Below are positions 61,056 through 64,000 of a stretch of 64,000 bases of DNA, one piece after another (within the stretch, counting starts at the first letter, position 1; every line of letters begins with the position of its first letter). A program made the translations under genes and the position numbers. The notes below the pieces were generated by a model. The model had not been told where the DNA came from, did no database searches, and saw only the letters and a list, made by a program, of their open reading frames with translations. The stretch is taken from the NCBI GenBank assembly GCA_020621865.1, contig JAHRYW010000009.1, forward strand, positions 62,001 to 126,000, written 5' to 3'. Source of the DNA: Betaproteobacteria bacterium (GTDB lineage Bacteria; Pseudomonadota; Gammaproteobacteria; Burkholderiales; Rhodocyclaceae).

Positions 61056-61798
61056 TGCGCCCCGGGTTCGGCTGGCTAAACCGCCCCGGGCTGGCCGGGG
61101 GCATCGACAAGACCGGCGAACGGGCCGCCGAATTGCTCGCTCTGGATTTTGGCAGTGTCGAGTTCGGTTCGGTGACCAGGCTGCCTCTGCCGGGGAGTAA
61201 CCCGGGATTGCAGGCACTGATTCTCGCAATTGCTACGGTAAGCCGGAAAAAAAGGCCAAAAACCGCAATTGGCATCGGCCTCGGGCTACCTCCGGATTTG
61301 CCGGCCGAGGCGCTGGCCGACGAATGGCTGCAAGGGCTGGGCTTGCTGGCTGAGCTTCCGCCGGTGCCCGACTATCTGAGCCTGAATCTGAGTGCTGCGG
61401 CGAATCGGCGTTTTGTCGGCGCAGATCTGCGGCCCGTCCTGTTGGATGCGCTGGCCCAGGTGGCGCAATGGCGTCAGAAGCAGAGCCCGGTGAATAGGCC
61501 GCAACTGGCCGTCAAATTGCCGCTGGAGGCAGCTATCGGCTTGGTGCCGGCGATTCGGCAGGCCGGCGTGGGGCAGATGACTGTGGTCATTCCTGATGCG
61601 CAGCCACGACGAGTCGGGCTGCTCATGCTCAGGCAGTTGTGTTCGGCTGCTTCGGGGATGCGGATCGTTGCCGTGGGCGGCATCCGTAAAGCGACGGACC
61701 GGCTGGAAATGCTGAACGCCGGCTGTGCCGGCGTTCAGGTCCATCGTCTGTTCGTGGCGGAGGGAGCCGCCACCCCAGGTTTGCTGCTTACTTACTGA
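61046..61798 (+). CDS. Dihydroorotate dehydrogenase-like protein (short)
   Basis: 250 aa, TIM-barrel flavoprotein-like. GLAGGIDKTGERAAELLALDFGSVEFGSVTR resembles the N-terminal FMN region of class 2 PyrD, and PDYLSLNLS and IVAVGGI the later strands, but at 250 residues it is ~80 shorter than PyrD and the catalytic loop is not obvious. Probably a PyrD paralogue of unknown role. Residues ~61-75 (ATVSRKKRPKTAIGI) come from a repeat-element copy. Overlaps serC. Confidence 0.68.
   Translation: MGMMRPGFGWLNRPGLAGGIDKTGERAAELLALDFGSVEFGSVTRLPLPGSNPGLQALILAIATVSRKKRPKTAIGIGLGLPPDLPAEALADEWLQGLGLLAELPPVPDYLSLNLSAAANRRFVGADLRPVLLDALAQVAQWRQKQSPVNRPQLAVKLPLEAAIGLVPAIRQAGVGQMTVVIPDAQPRRVGLLMLRQLCSAASGMRIVAVGGIRKATDRLEMLNAGCAGVQVHRLFVAEGAATPGLLLTY
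61228..61270 (+). repeat. Dispersed GCTACGGT element, copy k (inside PyrD-like gene)
   Basis: CAATTGCTACGGTAAGCCGG, A7, GGCCAAAAACCGCAATTGG. Same GTAAGCCGG subtype as copy h. CGCAATT occurs at both ends. In frame with the host gene. Confidence 0.73.
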
Positions 61799-62777
61799 TC
61801 GTCAGGTAGACCAGCGTCTGGTTGAGCAGCTGGTAGCCAATTTCGCCGAAGGTGATCGGACCCGTAACGTTGGCCGTCCGCTTGCCTTCCAGGTTGGAGT
61901 ACAGGAAGTTCAGGATGCAGTTGCACGAGAAGGTGATGCCTGATTCGATCTTGGGCAGGGCAGCCTGAAACTCGTGGACATAGTCCGTGACCGGCGCCGC
62001 GATCTTGTAGGTCAGCCCCTGGAATACTGGCGCATAGAACTCGACCTTGCCGGCCTTGGCGTCGACTGCCTTGATGCTGACGTTGATCATGGCACCGCAG
62101 TAATCGGCAACCAGCGGCAGGCGGGTGTCGATATTGTTCGCCGTCAGGAATTCAGCCAGGTTGGCCGGTTTGCCCCCGATCGTGCAGGCGCCGGCAGTGA
62201 AACCGGTGTTGTCGAAGGTGATGCTGTCGCCTTGGCCGGGCTGGAAGAGATTGACGATATCGATCTGCGCGTACTGGTCCGGCGGCAGCGGAATGTCCAT
62301 GGCGACTGCGTGCTGATCGGACAGTTCGCCGGTCAGGCCGTTGGCGACCTTGGGCGTGGTTTTGCCCAGATCCTCAAGATGGATGCCGGCCACCCAGCCG
62401 ACCACCGGCTTGATGTACATGTCTTCGTAATTCGGCGCATTCTCGGCGAAGCTGCTGTGGCATGGGCCAAAGGCCGGAACGACGAGGATCGTGTAACCGT
62501 GGTCCGGTGCGTTGCGGCAGAGCTGCGGCAGCGAATCGACATCGTACTGGCGAATGGTCGGTGCGCTGGCCATGTCGACGATCTCGTTGACGAAAACCTG
62601 ATCGCGAGCGATTTTGCCGCCTTCGGACGACATGAAGTAAGGAATGGTGCCGCCGATCCAGTTGCCCTTCGGGAGTTGTTTCAGGGCTTCCTCGTCACCG
62701 GCGATATTCAGAAACTTGCCGGCGTTGATCAATGCGGACGCCTGGCTGATGCTCATCAGCCCGGTGTTTGCTTTCAT
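61788..62777 (-). CDS. Conserved hypothetical protein
   Basis: 329 aa, cytoplasmic, no signal peptide. Contains KGNWIGGTIPYFMSSEGG near the N-terminus and several Cys (LPQLCRN, GPCHSSF, GACTIGG, DYCGAM, FSCNCIL). I do not recognise the family. Overlaps the PyrD-like gene by 11 bp at the 3' end (convergent). 22 bp downstream of the DNA-binding-like gene, so the two form an operon. Confidence 0.72.
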   Translation of the reverse strand: MKANTGLMSISQASALINAGKFLNIAGDEEALKQLPKGNWIGGTIPYFMSSEGGKIARDQVFVNEIVDMASAPTIRQYDVDSLPQLCRNAPDHGYTILVVPAFGPCHSSFAENAPNYEDMYIKPVVGWVAGIHLEDLGKTTPKVANGLTGELSDQHAVAMDIPLPPDQYAQIDIVNLFQPGQGDSITFDNTGFTAGACTIGGKPANLAEFLTANNIDTRLPLVADYCGAMINVSIKAVDAKAGKVEFYAPVFQGLTYKIAAPVTDYVHEFQAALPKIESGITFSCNCILNFLYSNLEGKRTANVTGPITFGEIGYQLLNQTLVYLTISK

Positions 62778-62799
62778 TTTTTTATCCTCGCAAATCGAT

Positions 62800-63495
62800 T
62801 CAAAGTTTGCTTAATTGTGCCAGTTCGTGGCCGAGCGTTTGTTCATAGCGGGCAAAGTAGCGCTGCAGTTCATAAGCCTTGAGGAGCCTGACCTCCGGGT
62901 CGGTGATGACCCGCATCTGCTCGCGCAGCTTGGTGAGCAGGAATTTCAGGCCCAACAGGCGAATATCGATGTTGACCGAGCCATCGAGGAGTTTTTCCCA
63001 GATCGGCGAGTCGGGGTCCGGGACGTTCGATGACGAAGATGCCTCGGGGATGGCGACATTCGGAGCGTTGCCACCGGACAGGCCGGCTTTGCCGCTATCC
63101 AGCGTGTGCTTGAATTTCCACAGGTCGGCAACGGTGATGTCGAGAATGGCACAGATGCTTTGCAATTTGATGCCGTCGCGCATCATGGCCGCAATCATGC
63201 GCGACATGCCGTGCGTGAATGGCATGCCAGGTTCGCCGACCCACGGCAACGGCGGCGAATCGTTGTTGGGAACTGCGTGTACGACACAGCGGCATCCGCC
63301 AAGATTGACATGTCGCCAAGCCATCTCCCGATCTTCCGGGATGGCCGCCGATTTATTGCCGAAAAACCAGCTCTTCCCGGTTTGCCGGGCAATCCAAACG
63401 TCGATCTGCTGCTTACCCAGGTCTTCGCGCACCCGGACGATGTTCCACGGGGGCGAGATGTCCAGCGCCTTGTGCAGTAATTCCTCTGTTTTCAT
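62800..63495 (-). CDS. ISL3-transposase-related protein, probably not mobile
   Basis: 231 aa. The N-terminus (LHKALDISPPWNIVRVREDL, QIDVWIARQ) resembles the start of ISL3-type transposases, CRCVVHAVPN may stand for their zinc region, and IAAMMRDGIKLQSICAILDI looks like a helix-turn-helix. There is no DDE catalytic region and no terminal inverted repeats were seen, so it may be a truncated or domesticated transposase acting as a DNA-binding protein. Pairs with the hypothetical gene downstream. Confidence 0.55.
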   Translation of the reverse strand: MKTEELLHKALDISPPWNIVRVREDLGKQQIDVWIARQTGKSWFFGNKSAAIPEDREMAWRHVNLGGCRCVVHAVPNNDSPPLPWVGEPGMPFTHGMSRMIAAMMRDGIKLQSICAILDITVADLWKFKHTLDSGKAGLSGGNAPNVAIPEASSSSNVPDPDSPIWEKLLDGSVNIDIRLLGLKFLLTKLREQMRVITDPEVRLLKAYELQRYFARYEQTLGHELAQLSKL

Positions 63496-63885
63496 GGTTG
63501 TGCTTGTCTCCTGAATGATTGTATTGGCCGAATGACGCCATGAGATCGTCTTCGTTCTTTGGAAATGCTGATACTCAACGTGCAAGAATCGCACCCGCTT
63601 GCGATGGCAATTCAATGGTCAATTTATCGGAATGCGATTTTCGAACTTGAGATGCAACATTTTTGGCAGGCAGTAGCGGACGACGGGGTTTTTTATATTT
63701 GTTATGCCGCTTGTACGACGCTGGACGTTCCCTCGGTGGTTGTTTAAGTTTGGTACGCCGTTCAATAACTGCGCACCCTTGAACAATTCGGACGAGTTGT
63801 CATACACCGGCCTAAAGAAAACCTTGAGCAGCAATTCACCATAATCCCGATGTCGCTGCCGGTGGGCGCGGGCAAACTCGCTGCC
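63496..63885. other. Region between the ISL3-like gene and pqqB
   Basis: 390 bp. It must hold the divergent promoters. A 60-codon frame (63565-63747) has no ribosome binding site and is not called. I specifically looked for pqqA (short ORF with Glu-x3-Tyr) on both strands and did not find it. Confidence 0.5.
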
Positions 63886-64000
63886 ATGAAAATACTTGTC
63901 CTTGGTTCCTCCGCCGGTGGTGGTTTTCCCCAGTGGAATTGCAATTGCCGCAATTGTGCAGGTGTTCGTGACGGCAGCGTGCGCTCCATTCCCCGCACGC
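63886..64000 (+). CDS. pqqB: PQQ biosynthesis protein PqqB (3' end cut)
   Basis: The first 38 codons: [20 protein letters not shown] and then R-N-C-A-G is diagnostic of PqqB, a metallo-beta-lactamase-fold hydroxylase acting on the PqqA-derived Glu-Tyr intermediate. The gene runs off the window. pqqC and pqqD may follow; pqqE is at 58239. Confidence 0.93.
   Translation, partial: MKILVLGSSAGGGFPQWNCNCRNCAGVRDGSVRSIPRT

Noticed and set aside
63565-63747. 60-codon plus-strand frame upstream of pqqB
   Set aside because: No ribosome binding site and no PqqA-like Glu-x3-Tyr; probably chance.
1-64000. tRNA, rRNA, CRISPR arrays or complete insertion sequences
   Set aside because: Looked for cloverleaf-like segments, regular repeat-spacer arrays and DDE transposases with terminal repeats; none found.

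Overview
The window is GC-rich chromosomal DNA, almost completely coding. The gene content fits a respiratory, facultatively anaerobic betaproteobacterium of the Rhodocyclaceae (Dechloromonas/Azonexus-like): ETF-quinone oxidoreductase, the acetate permease ActP, a class I PHA synthase, an NAD-linked Hox hydrogenase, a B12-dependent ribonucleotide reductase, a DNR/FNR-boxed hemerythrin and NnrS-like operon, and two PQQ alcohol dehydrogenases. The family assignment is inference from gene content; there is no rRNA or tRNA here to confirm it.

Layout. 1-3.7 kb: etfD (first codons cut off), DUF485-actP. 3.9-6.2 kb: ergothioneine pair egtB-egtD (minus). 6.3-8.4 kb: DUF1059 protein, a small ORF, PA2779/PA2778-type pair. 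8.6-11.9 kb: a soluble CZB chemoreceptor overlapping a globin-coupled GGDEF-EAL protein (minus). 12.2-14.98 kb: an AT-rich island with a two-gene CBASS-like defence operon (SLATT-like membrane effector plus CD-NTase with AGS-C sensor). 15-17.9 kb: nrdJ with two NrdR-like boxes. 18.1-22.7 kb (minus): ackA with a MaoC-phosphotransacetylase fusion under a promoter carrying a PhaR-type operator, a small kinase-like protein with a tyrosine/dual-specificity phosphatase, and fabI. 22.9-28.1 kb: hoxFUYH-hoxW. 28.1-32.6 kb: exported protein, usp, beta-CASP hydrolase, phaC. 32.7-36.5 kb: MCP-like soluble protein plus ODP-type di-iron protein, then hemerythrin, DUF2249, NnrS-like and SirB2 proteins behind a DNR/FNR box.

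36.5-64 kb is a quinoprotein alcohol-oxidation region. It holds a sigma-54 activator, several c-type cytochromes, a periplasmic binding protein, cytochrome b561, two histidine kinase/response regulator pairs, a TonB receptor, one Ca-type (D-x-S) and one lanthanide-type (D-x-D) PQQ alcohol dehydrogenase, a SoxYZ-like carrier with a zinc hydrolase and a TonB-like protein, a proline iminopeptidase-like protein, pqqE, and the first codons of pqqB. Three excellent and one good -24/-12 promoter tie parts of this region to the sigma-54 activator. Acetate made by alcohol oxidation can be taken up or interconverted with acetyl-CoA by ActP, Ack and Pta, and stored as PHA through PhaC.

The least explained structure is a dispersed ~40-bp element with an invariant GCTACGGT core, seen 11 times in both orientations, six copies between genes and five inside genes without breaking the frame. 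In one gene it encodes the signal-peptide core and in another a membrane helix. I know of no description of this element. Other points worth following are the CBASS-like island and its palindromic edge, the PhaR-type operator inside the pta promoter, the paired NrdR boxes, the MCP-like/ODP oxygen-sensing pair, the kinase/phosphatase pair, and a sigma-54-headed leader ending in a terminator followed by a 30-codon ORF.
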